From contig JACQVB010000188.1 of NCBI GenBank assembly GCA_016209985.1, positions 1 through 34,826 of the forward strand: DNA of 34,826 nt, given 5' to 3'. The notes beneath the pieces are model-generated. The model made no database searches. It saw only the letters and a list, made by a program, of their open reading frames with translations, and was not told the DNA's origin. The DNA is from Gemmatimonadota bacterium. GTDB lineage: Bacteria; Gemmatimonadota; Gemmatimonadetes; Gemmatimonadales; GWC2-71-9. Both the position numbers and the translations under genes were made by a program. Within the stretch, counting starts at the first letter, position 1, and every line of letters starts with the position of its first letter. Below, in pieces: positions 18,198 through 28,145 of the stretch.

Positions 18198-19428
18198 GAC
18201 CCGGAATCTCCCTCCGCTGGTTACGCCGCTGTCGGCCGAACGCTACGCCGCGCTGGACCAGTTGAGCGAACTGATTGCGCCGCCCTACGACGTGATCTCG
18301 CCCTCTGAACGAGCGGAGCTGGGCGCCCGCAGTCCCAACAACATCGTGCATGTGATGTTGCCGGGACAGGACGGCGACCGGTATGCCGTCGCAGCGAAGC
18401 GGCTCAATCAATGGCGCCGCGCGCGCGTGCTGGTACGCGAGCCGGAGCCCTCACTATATGTCTTGCGGCAGGAGTTCTCTACGCCCGACGGCTTGCACCA
18501 TTTGCGGACCGGCGTATTCGTGGGCCTCGCTGCTGAAGGGTACGAGACTGGTCGGGTCCGACCGCACGAGCGGACCCACGCTGGTCCCAAAGCCGATCGA
18601 TTGGCGCTGCTCGAAGCCACTGAGACCATGTTCGAGTCGATTTTCGTTCTCGCGCCCGACCGTTCAGGAGCGCTGCAAACGTGGTTGGCACGGGTGGTCG
18701 CCGGCACGCCGATCGCCCGCGCCGAACTCGCCGGCGCCAGCCTCGCCATGTGGCGTGTCTCCGGCGCCCAGGCGGACGCTATCGCAGCCGTGGCCGGAAG
18801 CAGCCGTCTCTACATCGCGGATGGACACCACCGCTTCGAAACCGCGGTGGCCTACCGCGCCCGGCATGCCAAAGCTGATCGTACGATTGCGCTGGTGGTT
18901 CCTCTGGGAGATCCGGGTCTGGTGGTGCTCCCAACGTATCGTCTCATCCGTGATGGACGAGTCGGAGAGGATCAATTGATCGCCAGTCTCGCTTCCCATT
19001 TCGAGATCGAGGGTCTGGAGTCAGAGCTCAATGCGGTGTCGCTCCTGGCAGAACATGGCCGCGAAACGACCGCCGCGCTGGTGATCCTGCCGGCTGGAAG
19101 AGTGATGGGGCTCCGGTTGCGCCGTGAGGCGGATCTTTCATCACTGGGGCGGGGGTCCGCCGCATCGCTCGATGTCGCCCGCGTGGATGCCCTGATCGTC
19201 GCACCTCTGGTCAGGCTGGCTGGGCCGGGCGCGTCAGTAGACTACACGCCCGATCCGGGCGCTGTCTTTGACGAGGTGTCCAACGGAAACGCGGCGGCAG
19301 GGGTCCTTCTCAACCCCACCAAGGTTTCAGATGTGCTCAAGGTGGCCGACGCCGGCGAGGTAATGCCGCCAAAATCCACCTACTTCATACCGAAGGTTCC
19401 CTCGGGTCTGGTCCTGCTGCCGCACTGA
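18196..19428 (+). CDS. DUF1015 family protein
   Basis: LIAPPYDVISPSERAELGARSPNNIVHVMLP; LYIADGHHRFETAVAYR; GVLLNPTKVSDVLKVADAGEVMPPKSTYFIPKVPSGLVL. Confidence 0.9.
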   Translation: MTRNLPPLVTPLSAERYAALDQLSELIAPPYDVISPSERAELGARSPNNIVHVMLPGQDGDRYAVAAKRLNQWRRARVLVREPEPSLYVLRQEFSTPDGLHHLRTGVFVGLAAEGYETGRVRPHERTHAGPKADRLALLEATETMFESIFVLAPDRSGALQTWLARVVAGTPIARAELAGASLAMWRVSGAQADAIAAVAGSSRLYIADGHHRFETAVAYRARHAKADRTIALVVPLGDPGLVVLPTYRLIRDGRVGEDQLIASLASHFEIEGLESELNAVSLLAEHGRETTAALVILPAGRVMGLRLRREADLSSLGRGSAASLDVARVDALIVAPLVRLAGPGASVDYTPDPGAVFDEVSNGNAAAGVLLNPTKVSDVLKVADAGEVMPPKSTYFIPKVPSGLVLLPH

Positions 19429-19965
19429 CTAGTCTGGCGCCCCGCCCAGCGCTGCGATCAAGGCTCGCATGAAGACAGGAAGGTCAGCCGGAGTACGGGA
19501 GCTGATCAGGTTGCCGTCTACGACGACCGGCGCATCGCTCCACAAGCAGCCGGCGTTCTCCATATCGTCGCGAATGGCCCCTACACTGGTGGCCCGTCGT
19601 CCTTTGAGGATTTTGGCGGAAATCGGCACCCAGCCGGCGTGACAAATGAACCCGACCGGCTTCCCGGCGGTGAAAATTTCCCTGGTGAGCTGGAGCAGTC
19701 TGGGGTTGCGGCGCATCCGGTCCGGCGCAAAGCCACCGGGAATGACCAGCCCATCAAAATCCGCAGCGCGCAGCGAGTCGACGGCCGTGTCGACGGTTAC
19801 CGGATATCCGTGCTTTCCTCGATACTCGGCATCGCCCAATCCCGCGACGATCGTCTTCGCCCCTTCCTCTTCCAGCCGGATCTTCGGATACCAGAGCTCC
19901 AGATCTTCGTAGAGGGGACCGGCGAAGAGCAACACGGTCTTCCCGGCGAGAAGGCGGCGAGTCAT
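19429..19965 (-). CDS. DJ-1/PfpI family protein (type 1 glutamine amidotransferase-like)
   Basis: FDGLVIPGGFAPDRMRR; GFICHAGWVPISAKILKGRRATS (nucleophile elbow Cys). Start at MTRRLLAGK (19965) rather than 20097. Confidence 0.9.
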   Translation of the reverse strand: MTRRLLAGKTVLLFAGPLYEDLELWYPKIRLEEEGAKTIVAGLGDAEYRGKHGYPVTVDTAVDSLRAADFDGLVIPGGFAPDRMRRNPRLLQLTREIFTAGKPVGFICHAGWVPISAKILKGRRATSVGAIRDDMENAGCLWSDAPVVVDGNLISSRTPADLPVFMRALIAALGGAPD

Positions 19966-20312
19966 TCGCCCGCCTCGATCACGGCCTGCCGGTGGCGCGG
20001 CCAGATGTGAAGCGCGCATCGCAAGAAATGTTCTCGCTCCACCGGCCGGCTCTCGAGGTAACGCCATGCCGGCGCGCTGCCCTTCCGGACATTGCACGGG
20101 CTGCAGGCCGTCACGAGATTACCGACCGACATATCACCGTGTTTGGCGCGTGGCTGGACGTGGTCCACCGTGAGTTCCCGGTCGGAAAACTGTTCGCCGC
20201 AATACACGCACCGGTACCCATCACGGCGGAAAAGGGCTGACCGCCGGCTTTCGATGGCAGGCGAAGCGGGCCTTCCCGGAGACCGAATGAGTCCACGATC
20301 CAGAGATCGCAT
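19962..20312 (-). CDS. HNH endonuclease domain protein
   Basis: CVYCGEQFSDRELTVDHVQPRAKHGDMSVGNLVTACSPCNVRKG (zinc Cys pairs plus DH). Confidence 0.9.
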   Translation of the reverse strand: MRSLDRGLIRSPGRPASPAIESRRSALFRRDGYRCVYCGEQFSDRELTVDHVQPRAKHGDMSVGNLVTACSPCNVRKGSAPAWRYLESRPVEREHFLRCALHIWPRHRQAVIEAGE

Positions 20313-20532
20313 ACTGGCAAACCTCGAAGCTATTTACCGCGATGCCTACGAACGGGCCGGCGCCGCCGGTGACAAGACCCGCATGCTCGATCTGGACGCG
20401 GCATACCAGCGAGAGCAACTGCTCCTTGAGGTGCTTATCGACATCCGGGACGCGCTGACCGCAGGATCGTCCGGCACGGGCTCTGCGCTGGAAAAGCTGG
20501 CAGCGTTGCGTCGGCTCTCCAAGAGCCCCTGA
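20287..20532 (+). CDS. Small hypothetical protein (81 aa)
   Basis: MSPRSRDRILANLEAIYRDAYERAGAAGDKTRMLDLDAAYQREQLLLEVLIDIRDALTAGSS...; helical; overlaps the 5' end of the divergent HNH ORF. Confidence 0.6.
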   Translation: MSPRSRDRILANLEAIYRDAYERAGAAGDKTRMLDLDAAYQREQLLLEVLIDIRDALTAGSSGTGSALEKLAALRRLSKSP

Positions 20533-20544
20533 ATCGACCCACCG

Positions 20545-20573
20545 TTCCGACTGAAATATAACCGCACTATCTT
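20545..20573 (+). promoter_or_regulatory. Candidate leaderless promoter for the E1 gene
   Basis: TTCCGA (20545-20550), 17 bp, TATCTT (20568-20573), then 7 nt to the ATG at 20581. Confidence 0.35.
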
Positions 20574-20580
20574 TTGCTAC

Positions 20581-22713
20581 ATGCCGACTGAAGCCCGTAC
20601 CCGTGGTCGCCGCTCTCCGGCGGCACGGCTCGAAAAACCCGACCTTCTCGATTTTTACCGCCTCATGCTGCTCTCCCGTCGTTTGGACGACCGGGAGATC
20701 CAGCTCAAGCGGCAGAACAAGATCTTTTTCCAGATTTCCGGAGCCGGGCACGAAGCCATCACGGTGGCGGCCGGCAAGGTCCTGCGCCCGGCGTACGATT
20801 GGTTCTTTCCTTACTATCGCGATCGGGGTCTGTGCCTCGCTCTGGGCATGACCCCGACCGAAATGCTGCTGTCGGCGGTCGCGGCCGCCGACGACCCCAA
20901 CTCGGGCGGCAGGCAGATGCCGTCCCATTGGGGGCACAAGGCGCTCAATATCGTCAGCCAATCCAGTCCGACCGGGACCCAATTCCTCACCGCGGTTGGT
21001 TGCGCGGAAGCGTTGTTGCGCTATGACCGGATCGCCGCGATTCCCGATCGGGACAACGCCATCCACGAGGACGAGATCACCTACGTGTCCGCCGGCGACG
21101 GTACGACGAGCGAGGGCGAGTTCTGGGAAGCGATGAACACCGCTTCGAACCTGAGACTTCCCGTTCTTTTCCTGATCGAAGACAACGGTTACGCCATCTC
21201 CGTGCCGGTCGAGGTACAAACGGCGGGCGGCTCGGTCTCGAAGCTGGTCGCGAATTTTCCTGACCTGTACCTCGAGCAGGTGGACGGCTGCGACCCGATC
21301 GCGTCGTACGACGCGATGACGCGCGCGGCCGCCTACTGCCGTGCCCGGAAAGGCCCGGCATTGGTGCACGCCCGGGTCATCCGACCGTACTCGCACTCGC
21401 TTTCCGACGATGAAGTCATGTACAAGCCGCCGGAGGAGCGGGAGACGGAGGCCCGGCGGGATCCGGTAACCACGTTCCCTGCCTATCTCCTCGCCGAAGG
21501 CCAGGCTACGGAGGCAGAGCTCGAGCAGATACGCTCGCAAGTTGAAGAAGAGGTCGAGATGGCGTCCGGGATTGCTCTGGCGTCCCCACAGCCCGCCCCG
21601 GAGACGGTCTATCTCCACGTCTACTCCCCGGACGTCGATCCTGCCAGCGAGCAGTTCGACACCGAGGACGATCCGCAGTTCAGCGGCGAACCGACCACCA
21701 TGGTGGACCTGCTGAACCGCTGTCTCAAGGACGAGATGGCGCGCGATCCTCGAATCGTCGTTTTCGGTCAAGACGTAGCCGATGTCTCCCGTGCCGCGCA
21801 CCTCGGCAAGGTGAAGGGCAAAGGTGGTGTCTTCAAAGTCACCTGGGGTCTGCAAAAGGAGTTTGGGAGCGACCGGGTCTACAACTCTCCGCTGGCAGAA
21901 GCCAACATCGTGGGACGTGCCGTGGGTCTCGCCGTCCGGGGAATCAAACCGGTCGTCGAGATTCAATTTTTCGATTACATCTGGCCGGCCTACATGCAGA
22001 TCCGTAACGAATTGTCGTTGATGCGGTGGCGCAGCAACGGGGCGTTCAGCGCCCCTGCAGTCGTTCGGGTAACCTACGGCGGGTATCTCAAAGGCGGCGC
22101 CGTCTATCACTCGCAGACTGGCGCGGCGGTTTACACCGGCATCCCTGGGCTTCGCGTGGTCTGCCCCGCCACCGCTCTCGACGCGAACGGCTTGCTGCGA
22201 ACGGCGATTCGCTGCGAAGATCCGGTAATCTTCCTGGAGCACAAGCACCTCTACCGGCAGACGTACAACAAGGCGCCCTACCCGGGGCCCAACTTCATGA
22301 TTCCCTTCGGAAAGGCCCGGGTAGCTCGGGAGGGTTCGGACCTCACCGTGGTGAGCTACGGGGCCGTCGTTCAGCGCTCGATCCAGGCAGCCAAGGAAGT
22401 CGAAGAAACTGATGGCATCCGGGTCGAGGTAGTCGATCTGCGGTCATTGAATCCGGTCGACTGGACGACCATCGCGCAATCGGTGAGGAAAACCAGCAAG
22501 GTGCTGGTGGCCTACGAAGACTCCCTATCGTGGGGATATGGGGCGGAGATCGCTGCCCGAATCGCGGATGACTGTTTCCCCTGGCTGGATGCGCCGGTCA
22601 AACGGATAGCTGCTGCGGACACCTTCGTGGCGTATTCACCGCAACTGGAAGACGAGATCTTGCCACAGGCCCCCGACATCGCGGCGGCCATGCGCGAGTT
22701 ACACCTCTTCTAA
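20581..22713 (+). CDS. 2-oxoisovalerate-type dehydrogenase E1, alpha and beta subunits fused
   Basis: TPP alpha half ([36 protein letters not shown]) followed by the beta half (VVFGQDVAD...[16 protein letters not shown]-like, [28 protein letters not shown]) in one ORF. Confidence 0.93.
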   Translation: MPTEARTRGRRSPAARLEKPDLLDFYRLMLLSRRLDDREIQLKRQNKIFFQISGAGHEAITVAAGKVLRPAYDWFFPYYRDRGLCLALGMTPTEMLLSAVAAADDPNSGGRQMPSHWGHKALNIVSQSSPTGTQFLTAVGCAEALLRYDRIAAIPDRDNAIHEDEITYVSAGDGTTSEGEFWEAMNTASNLRLPVLFLIEDNGYAISVPVEVQTAGGSVSKLVANFPDLYLEQVDGCDPIASYDAMTRAAAYCRARKGPALVHARVIRPYSHSLSDDEVMYKPPEERETEARRDPVTTFPAYLLAEGQATEAELEQIRSQVEEEVEMASGIALASPQPAPETVYLHVYSPDVDPASEQFDTEDDPQFSGEPTTMVDLLNRCLKDEMARDPRIVVFGQDVADVSRAAHLGKVKGKGGVFKVTWGLQKEFGSDRVYNSPLAEANIVGRAVGLAVRGIKPVVEIQFFDYIWPAYMQIRNELSLMRWRSNGAFSAPAVVRVTYGGYLKGGAVYHSQTGAAVYTGIPGLRVVCPATALDANGLLRTAIRCEDPVIFLEHKHLYRQTYNKAPYPGPNFMIPFGKARVAREGSDLTVVSYGAVVQRSIQAAKEVEETDGIRVEVVDLRSLNPVDWTTIAQSVRKTSKVLVAYEDSLSWGYGAEIAARIADDCFPWLDAPVKRIAAADTFVAYSPQLEDEILPQAPDIAAAMRELHLF

Positions 22714-22719
22714 CACAGC

Positions 22720-24579
22720 TCAGGTACCGGTGGTTTTCCCCAGCGCCTCCCGGATCTCTCCGGCGGCGCTGATGGCCGCCTCCACATCCACGGATAGAGC
22801 TCGCGCTTGCTGCGTCGCGCTGGTGAGGTCGTCCAATACCGCCGCCACTCCCGCCGAGCGCAGGCGAAGAAGATCAAACCGGACGTTCTGGACCGCGAGC
22901 AGACAGGATTCGAACTGCCCTTCGACCTGACCCCGGCGATCGATGAGTTGGGAGAGAGTCTGCCGCTGGCGCTGCAGGAGATCGAGCCGGCGGTCCTGCT
23001 CGGCCGAAGCAGCTTCGCTCTTCAACGCCGCAATCCGCTGGTCCAACCGTTCGAGCGATGCGGTCTCGACCTCGCCCTCCATAGCCTGCAGGGTGCGGGC
23101 CAGCTCCACGGCGCGACTCATGAGCGCGTCGACCGTAGGGACGATTTCCGGCAGAAGCTTCCGTTCTGATTTGGGAAGACGTTCCACGATCCGGACTACC
23201 GCCTCCCGGTCGTGCTTCATCTGGGAGATCTGCGGGGCCAGTTTCCCGAAATCGTCCGGACCGGCGCCGAGCGCGGCAGGAAGCGGCCGCCCGACCGCGG
23301 GAAGCTGTTGGGTTTCAATGGAGTCTTTGGCCGGCGGCCGGTAGATGACGTCGCGCCATGAATACCCCGCCTGCCACAACTTCGCGAACTGGGACGCGAG
23401 CCCGAAGCCCCAGCCTATCGCAGGGAACAGGAACCACGGCTCGGTGATCCCGGTCGCCACGTTCATGAGCAACAGACAGCCGTTGATCGAGACGTAGGTG
23501 GCGAAATGGCCCCGGAATCTCCTGACGATCTCCGCCTCGCGATGTTCGGAGGACTCGGCCGGTACCCGGTCGCGTCCGCGCTCCCTCGTTCGGGCTCTGG
23601 GGGAGGCCGGGGGCCGCGCCTCTGTTCCGCCGCGAGCGGGTCGCAGCTCGGGACTCGAACCCCGCCGTCGGGGCGCGATGCTGCCGCGGCGATAGGGAAC
23701 CGATTTTCGAGTCTCCAGAGCGCGCCGAAGTGCGTCGGCCGTCGGCCAGCGGTCTTCGGGGTCTTTCTCGAGACAGCGCTGAATGGTCGCAGCCAGGTCT
23801 TCGGGCGCGTCGGGGCGACGCTGTAGAATGTCCGGAGTGGGTTCTGCGATGTGCTTCATGAGTATGCCGGGCACGGTTGGAGCATGGAACGGCAGCTCGC
23901 CGATGAGCATTTCGTACGCGACAATGCCGAGCGAGTACAGATCGCTTCGCGCGTCGATCTCCCGTTCGCCAGCGGCTTGTTCCGGACTCATGTACGACGG
24001 CGTCCCGATGGCCACCCCGGTCCCGGTGAGGGTGCCGGCGTCGGAAAGGGCCTTGGCAATCCCGAAGTCGGTTACCATCACCCGGCCACGGGTCCCCTCC
24101 AGCAGGATGTTGTCGGGCTTTACATCGCGATGGATGATCCCCATCGCGTGCGCGAGACCCAGCGCATCGGCCGTTTCTTTCATGATCCGCCGTACCTCTT
24201 CGGCGGGCAGACGGCCCCGGCGCCGCAGGCGAGCCGCGACGGATTCACCATCCACGTACCCCATGACGAAGTAGACCAGTCCGCCTTCGTCGCCAACGGT
24301 GTGAATGGGAACGATGTGGGGATGCGACAGCCGTGCTGCGGTCTGCGCCTCTCTCAAAAAACGGGTACGAATTTCGTCGCGGAAGGCGAGATCGGGCGGC
24401 AGCAGCTTGATGGCGACGCGGCGATTCAACTTGAGGTCGCGGGCGCTGTAGACCACACCCATGCCGCCCCGGCCGATCTCGCTCTCGATCGTATAGGAGC
24501 TCTGGAGCACATCCGCCAGGCGGCTCGCGAGGGAGCGGGAGTTGGCCTCGTCCATTGGCACCAAGTGACGACTGGGCAT
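22720..24579 (-). CDS. Ser/Thr protein kinase with C-terminal 2TM domain and coiled coil
   Basis: GRGGMGVVYSARD, VAIKLL, IIHRDVKPDNILLE, VTDFGIAK, GTPSYMSPEQAAGE; then FATYVSINGCLLLMNVATGITEPWFLFPAIGWGFGLASQ (two hydrophobic segments) and a long heptad-rich tail. Confidence 0.92.
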   Translation of the reverse strand: MPSRHLVPMDEANSRSLASRLADVLQSSYTIESEIGRGGMGVVYSARDLKLNRRVAIKLLPPDLAFRDEIRTRFLREAQTAARLSHPHIVPIHTVGDEGGLVYFVMGYVDGESVAARLRRRGRLPAEEVRRIMKETADALGLAHAMGIIHRDVKPDNILLEGTRGRVMVTDFGIAKALSDAGTLTGTGVAIGTPSYMSPEQAAGEREIDARSDLYSLGIVAYEMLIGELPFHAPTVPGILMKHIAEPTPDILQRRPDAPEDLAATIQRCLEKDPEDRWPTADALRRALETRKSVPYRRGSIAPRRRGSSPELRPARGGTEARPPASPRARTRERGRDRVPAESSEHREAEIVRRFRGHFATYVSINGCLLLMNVATGITEPWFLFPAIGWGFGLASQFAKLWQAGYSWRDVIYRPPAKDSIETQQLPAVGRPLPAALGAGPDDFGKLAPQISQMKHDREAVVRIVERLPKSERKLLPEIVPTVDALMSRAVELARTLQAMEGEVETASLERLDQRIAALKSEAASAEQDRRLDLLQRQRQTLSQLIDRRGQVEGQFESCLLAVQNVRFDLLRLRSAGVAAVLDDLTSATQQARALSVDVEAAISAAGEIREALGKTTGT

Positions 24580-24637
24580 AGATTAGTCTCGGTCTAACCC
24601 CATGGCAACCGGCTCGGTACACCGCGGAGAGCACTCA

Positions 24638-24889
24638 ATGCGCTGGCTCACCGACGAGACGGGCAAACGATGGACGGTCGAGCGCGTCGGGCGCACCTCC
24701 GGGATCGTTCCGCCAAAGCCACGCGCCGAGGTCTTGCCGGAACCCGCCGACATCATCCGCTTCCATTGTGAGTCCGACAGGGCTGAACCCGCCCGCGAGA
24801 CTGCGACCCGCGCAGGACTGCTCGAGCAGCTGACCGATTCCGAACTGCGCGCGCTCCTCAATGTCGCCCCGAGAGCTCCCACAGAATAA
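24638..24889 (+). CDS. Small hypothetical protein
   Basis: ORF 24602..24889; likely start MRWLTDETGKRWTVERVGRTSGIVPPKPRAEVLPEPADIIRFHCES... Confidence 0.6.
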   Translation: MRWLTDETGKRWTVERVGRTSGIVPPKPRAEVLPEPADIIRFHCESDRAEPARETATRAGLLEQLTDSELRALLNVAPRAPTE

Positions 24890-25045
24890 GCATTCGTCGC
24901 CCATGCCAACTTGGCAGCGGGAGTAGGAAACACACGCTAGGACGGCGGGACCACGCGGTTGGTTTCACGTATTGGTATGCCGTAGCGACACGCCGGCTGG
25001 CATGATAGGTGCGCTGGGAGGCCCGAAACGTCTCTTGGACTTTGA

Positions 25046-27544
25046 TTGGTGGAAACCATGACAGAACAGAACCCCAAGCGCCATCGACTGCCGGTACTCC
25101 CGTTGCGCGACATGGTGCTTTTTCCGGGCGTAACAGCACCCATCGGTGCCGGGCGTCCCGGTACACTTCGCGCCATCGAGGCGGCGCTCAAGGGCGAGGA
25201 TCGCCTGATTTTTGCCGTTACCCAGCGCGAAAGCAACGACGCGGTACAGGCGGAAGGGCTGTATACCACCGGCACCATCGCCCGAATCGGGCAGTTACAG
25301 CGCGGTTTGGGCGGAATGCAGCTGCTGCTGCACGGCGAGCATCGGGCGACCGTCCTCCACTATGCCCAGGCTGAGGGGTTCATCGAGGCGATCGTTCATG
25401 AAGCCGACGACCAGCCTCCCGCCGACCCGAACGATCCCGCCTTTCTGGCCCTGTACAAGGAAGTGCGAGAGCGGGCCACCGAGTTGGGCCAGAAGTCGGG
25501 TCTTCCGGAAGACGTGATTCAGCAAGTAGTCGAGAGTGTGACCGATCCCGGCCGGTTCGCCGACCTGGTGGCCGGCTACCTGGAGATCTCCTCCAAAGAG
25601 CGGATGCTCCTTCTGGAGACCTTGGGCGTCGAAGAGCGTCTGCGCCGCGTACTGGTACATGTGCAGCGACAGATTCAGCTCGTCGACGCACAGGAAGAGA
25701 TCAAGTCCAAGGTCCAGGAGGAGCTGGGCGAGCGCCAGCGCGAAATGTTCCTGCGCGAGCAGCTCAAGGCGATCCGGAAAGAGTTGGGTGATGAGGACGA
25801 GTCCGGGGAAGCCGACGAGCTGAGTGAGCGGCTCGGGAAGCTCGATCTCCCGCCGGAGGCCCGCAAGGAGGTCGACCGGGAGCTCAAACGCCTCGAACGG
25901 ACCTCACGAGACTCCATGGAAGCGCAGGTCATTCGGACCTTCCTGGAAACGGTGTCCGAGCTGCCCTGGAACCGGCGCAGCGAAGAACATCTCGATCTCA
26001 AGCAGGCGGCTGCCATTCTCGAAGAGGACCACTTTGGGCTCTCGGATGTGAAGGACCGGGTGCTCGAGTTCCTGGCCGTCCGCCAGTTGCGGCACGACAA
26101 GGAGAAGGCAGCAGAGGCGAAAGCGGAACCGGCAGAGGCCGGACCTGCTCCTACGCCGGAAACCGAACACCTGGGAAACGATGACGATCGCCAGAACCGC
26201 GGATCCATTCTCCTGTTCGCCGGGCCGCCCGGCGTCGGGAAGACGTCGATTGCCAAGTCCATAGCGCGAGCCATGGGGCGTGAGTACGTGAGGATCTCTT
26301 TGGGCGGCGCGCGGGACGAGGCGGACATCCGCGGCCATCGTCGTACCTATGTCGGCGCGATGCCGGGACGGATCATTCAGGGAATGAAGCGGGCGGGCAC
26401 CAAGAATCCGGTCTTCCTGCTCGACGAAGTCGACAAGCTGGGCATTTCATTCCAGGGTGACCCCGCGTCCGCCTTGCTTGAGGTTCTCGACCCCGCCCAG
26501 AACGATTCTTTCACGGATCATTACCTGGGCATGCCGTTCGACCTGTCCGAAGTCCTGTTCATCGCGACGGCGAACTTCATTCAGAACATCCCGGGACCGT
26601 TGCTCGACCGGATGGAAGTGGTGCAGTTCTCGGGCTATACCGAACACGAGAAGCTGCATATCGCACGGCGCTACCTGATCCCGCGGCAGCTCAAGGACGC
26701 CGGCCTTACGCCGGAGCAGCTGGATCTCACTGACGAGGCGATCGCAACATTGACCAGCGGGTACACCCGCGAGGCCGGTGTGCGTCAGCTGGAGCGTGAG
26801 CTCGGCAAAGTCGCGCGGAAGGTCGCGCGCCAGATCGCATCGGGCGAAGCGACCCAAATGCGAGTGGATGCCGCCGACATCGGCAAGTTCGCCGGACGCC
26901 CCACGGTGCACCCGGAACGCGCAGCCCGGGAAGATGCGGTCGGTATCGCGACGGGAATGTATTACACGCCGGTCGGTGGGGACATCATGTTCGTCGAGGT
27001 GTCGGTGATGCGGGGCAAGGGCGATCTGGTCCTCACCGGACAGTTGGGTGACGTCATGAAGGAGTCCGCTCGGGCAGCACTGACCTATGCGAAATCAAAT
27101 TCCGACCGGCTGGGCATTCCTGAGCGCATGTTCGCCGGCAAGGACGTCCACATTCACGTCCCCGCGGGCGCCATTCCGAAGGATGGTCCTTCGGCGGGCG
27201 TAACCATGGCAACGGCGTTGGTGAGCGCCTTGTCCTCGACTCCCTCCCGCCACGACCTGGCGATGACCGGTGAAGTAACGCTGTCCGGTCGCGTGCTACC
27301 GATCGGCGGAGTGAAGGAAAAGGTCCTGGGGGCGGTGCGGGCCGGCATTACTACCATCGTACTTCCGAAGGAAAACGTGCCGGACCTGGAAGATCTCAAC
27401 CAGGAAGTTCGCGACCGGCTGACGGTGCACGCCGTCGAGGAATTGAGTGAGGTGTTCGCCGTCGCGCTGCGGGCCGCACCGAGCGGTGCCGCCGGCGCGT
27501 CACCTCCTGCCACAGAGCCGGAGTACGCGGGTTCGACCCGGTAA
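25046..27544 (+). CDS. lon: ATP-dependent endopeptidase Lon
   Basis: LPVLPLRDMVLFPGV; GPPGVGKTSIAKSIARA; FLLDEVDKLG; PKDGPSAGVTMATAL (catalytic Ser); IGGVKEKVLGAVRAGI (catalytic Lys). ATG at 25058 is an alternative start. Confidence 0.97.
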   Translation: MVETMTEQNPKRHRLPVLPLRDMVLFPGVTAPIGAGRPGTLRAIEAALKGEDRLIFAVTQRESNDAVQAEGLYTTGTIARIGQLQRGLGGMQLLLHGEHRATVLHYAQAEGFIEAIVHEADDQPPADPNDPAFLALYKEVRERATELGQKSGLPEDVIQQVVESVTDPGRFADLVAGYLEISSKERMLLLETLGVEERLRRVLVHVQRQIQLVDAQEEIKSKVQEELGERQREMFLREQLKAIRKELGDEDESGEADELSERLGKLDLPPEARKEVDRELKRLERTSRDSMEAQVIRTFLETVSELPWNRRSEEHLDLKQAAAILEEDHFGLSDVKDRVLEFLAVRQLRHDKEKAAEAKAEPAEAGPAPTPETEHLGNDDDRQNRGSILLFAGPPGVGKTSIAKSIARAMGREYVRISLGGARDEADIRGHRRTYVGAMPGRIIQGMKRAGTKNPVFLLDEVDKLGISFQGDPASALLEVLDPAQNDSFTDHYLGMPFDLSEVLFIATANFIQNIPGPLLDRMEVVQFSGYTEHEKLHIARRYLIPRQLKDAGLTPEQLDLTDEAIATLTSGYTREAGVRQLERELGKVARKVARQIASGEATQMRVDAADIGKFAGRPTVHPERAAREDAVGIATGMYYTPVGGDIMFVEVSVMRGKGDLVLTGQLGDVMKESARAALTYAKSNSDRLGIPERMFAGKDVHIHVPAGAIPKDGPSAGVTMATALVSALSSTPSRHDLAMTGEVTLSGRVLPIGGVKEKVLGAVRAGITTIVLPKENVPDLEDLNQEVRDRLTVHAVEELSEVFAVALRAAPSGAAGASPPATEPEYAGSTR

Positions 27545-27548
27545 CGGC

Positions 27549-28145
27549 TTACCAGGCTAGCGCCCGCACCAGGAGATCGGCCGTAGTATCTCTCCACGTG
27601 CGGGCGCTCGCCGGGTCTGAAGGAATCTCCCGGAACCGCTCGAAGGCTATGTATCCCAACGCCAGAATGACCGCTTGTTGCGCTGCGCGGTCCGGGTCGA
27701 TGTCGTCGCGAAAATAGCCGTGCGCCTGCCCTTCCACGACGACTTCCCGAATGTGCGACATGAAGCGGGCCAAGGTGCGCCCATAGGTCCCGCGCGCGGG
27801 CCGACGGGTTTCGAGGACGAGCAGTCGTGCCAGCTCGGTGCGCACCGCCAATGAGTCGAAGAGCGCGCTGAAGGCCTCGCGCAGGCTTTCCGAGGCGTGC
27901 CGCGCTTTGCTGCCCGTCTCGGGTTGTTGCATCGCCTCGCCGGCCACCCGCTCGATTATCGAGTCGTACAATCCCTGCTTCGAACGGAAGTAATAGAAGA
28001 CGAGCTGCTTGTTTACTCCCGCGCGTTTCGCGATGCGGTCGACGCGAGCGCCCGCATAGCCGCATTCCGCGAATTCTGCGCGCGCCGCGGCTTCCAGCAG
28101 CGCCTTGCTGTCGCGCTGGCGCCGGCGGCCAGAGGGGCCGGTCAC
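27549..28145 (-). CDS. TetR/AcrR family transcriptional regulator
   Basis: HTH: LLEAAARAEFAECGYAGARVDRIAKRAGVNKQLVFYYFRSKQGLYDSII. GTG at 28145 overlaps the upstream gene stop (GTGA); the longer ORF extension to 28376 looks spurious. Confidence 0.85.
   Translation of the reverse strand: MTGPSGRRRQRDSKALLEAAARAEFAECGYAGARVDRIAKRAGVNKQLVFYYFRSKQGLYDSIIERVAGEAMQQPETGSKARHASESLREAFSALFDSLAVRTELARLLVLETRRPARGTYGRTLARFMSHIREVVVEGQAHGYFRDDIDPDRAAQQAVILALGYIAFERFREIPSDPASARTWRDTTADLLVRALAW

Noticed and set aside
20221-22248. 675-aa minus-strand ORF
   Set aside because: Lies antisense mainly to the strongly supported E1 alpha/beta fusion; composition is an Arg/Gly/Asp-rich shadow of a high-GC CDS with no domain motif.
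24961-24975. ggtttcacgtattgg as a second parS
   Set aside because: Only the left half-site matches; the right half (GTGAAACA) is absent.
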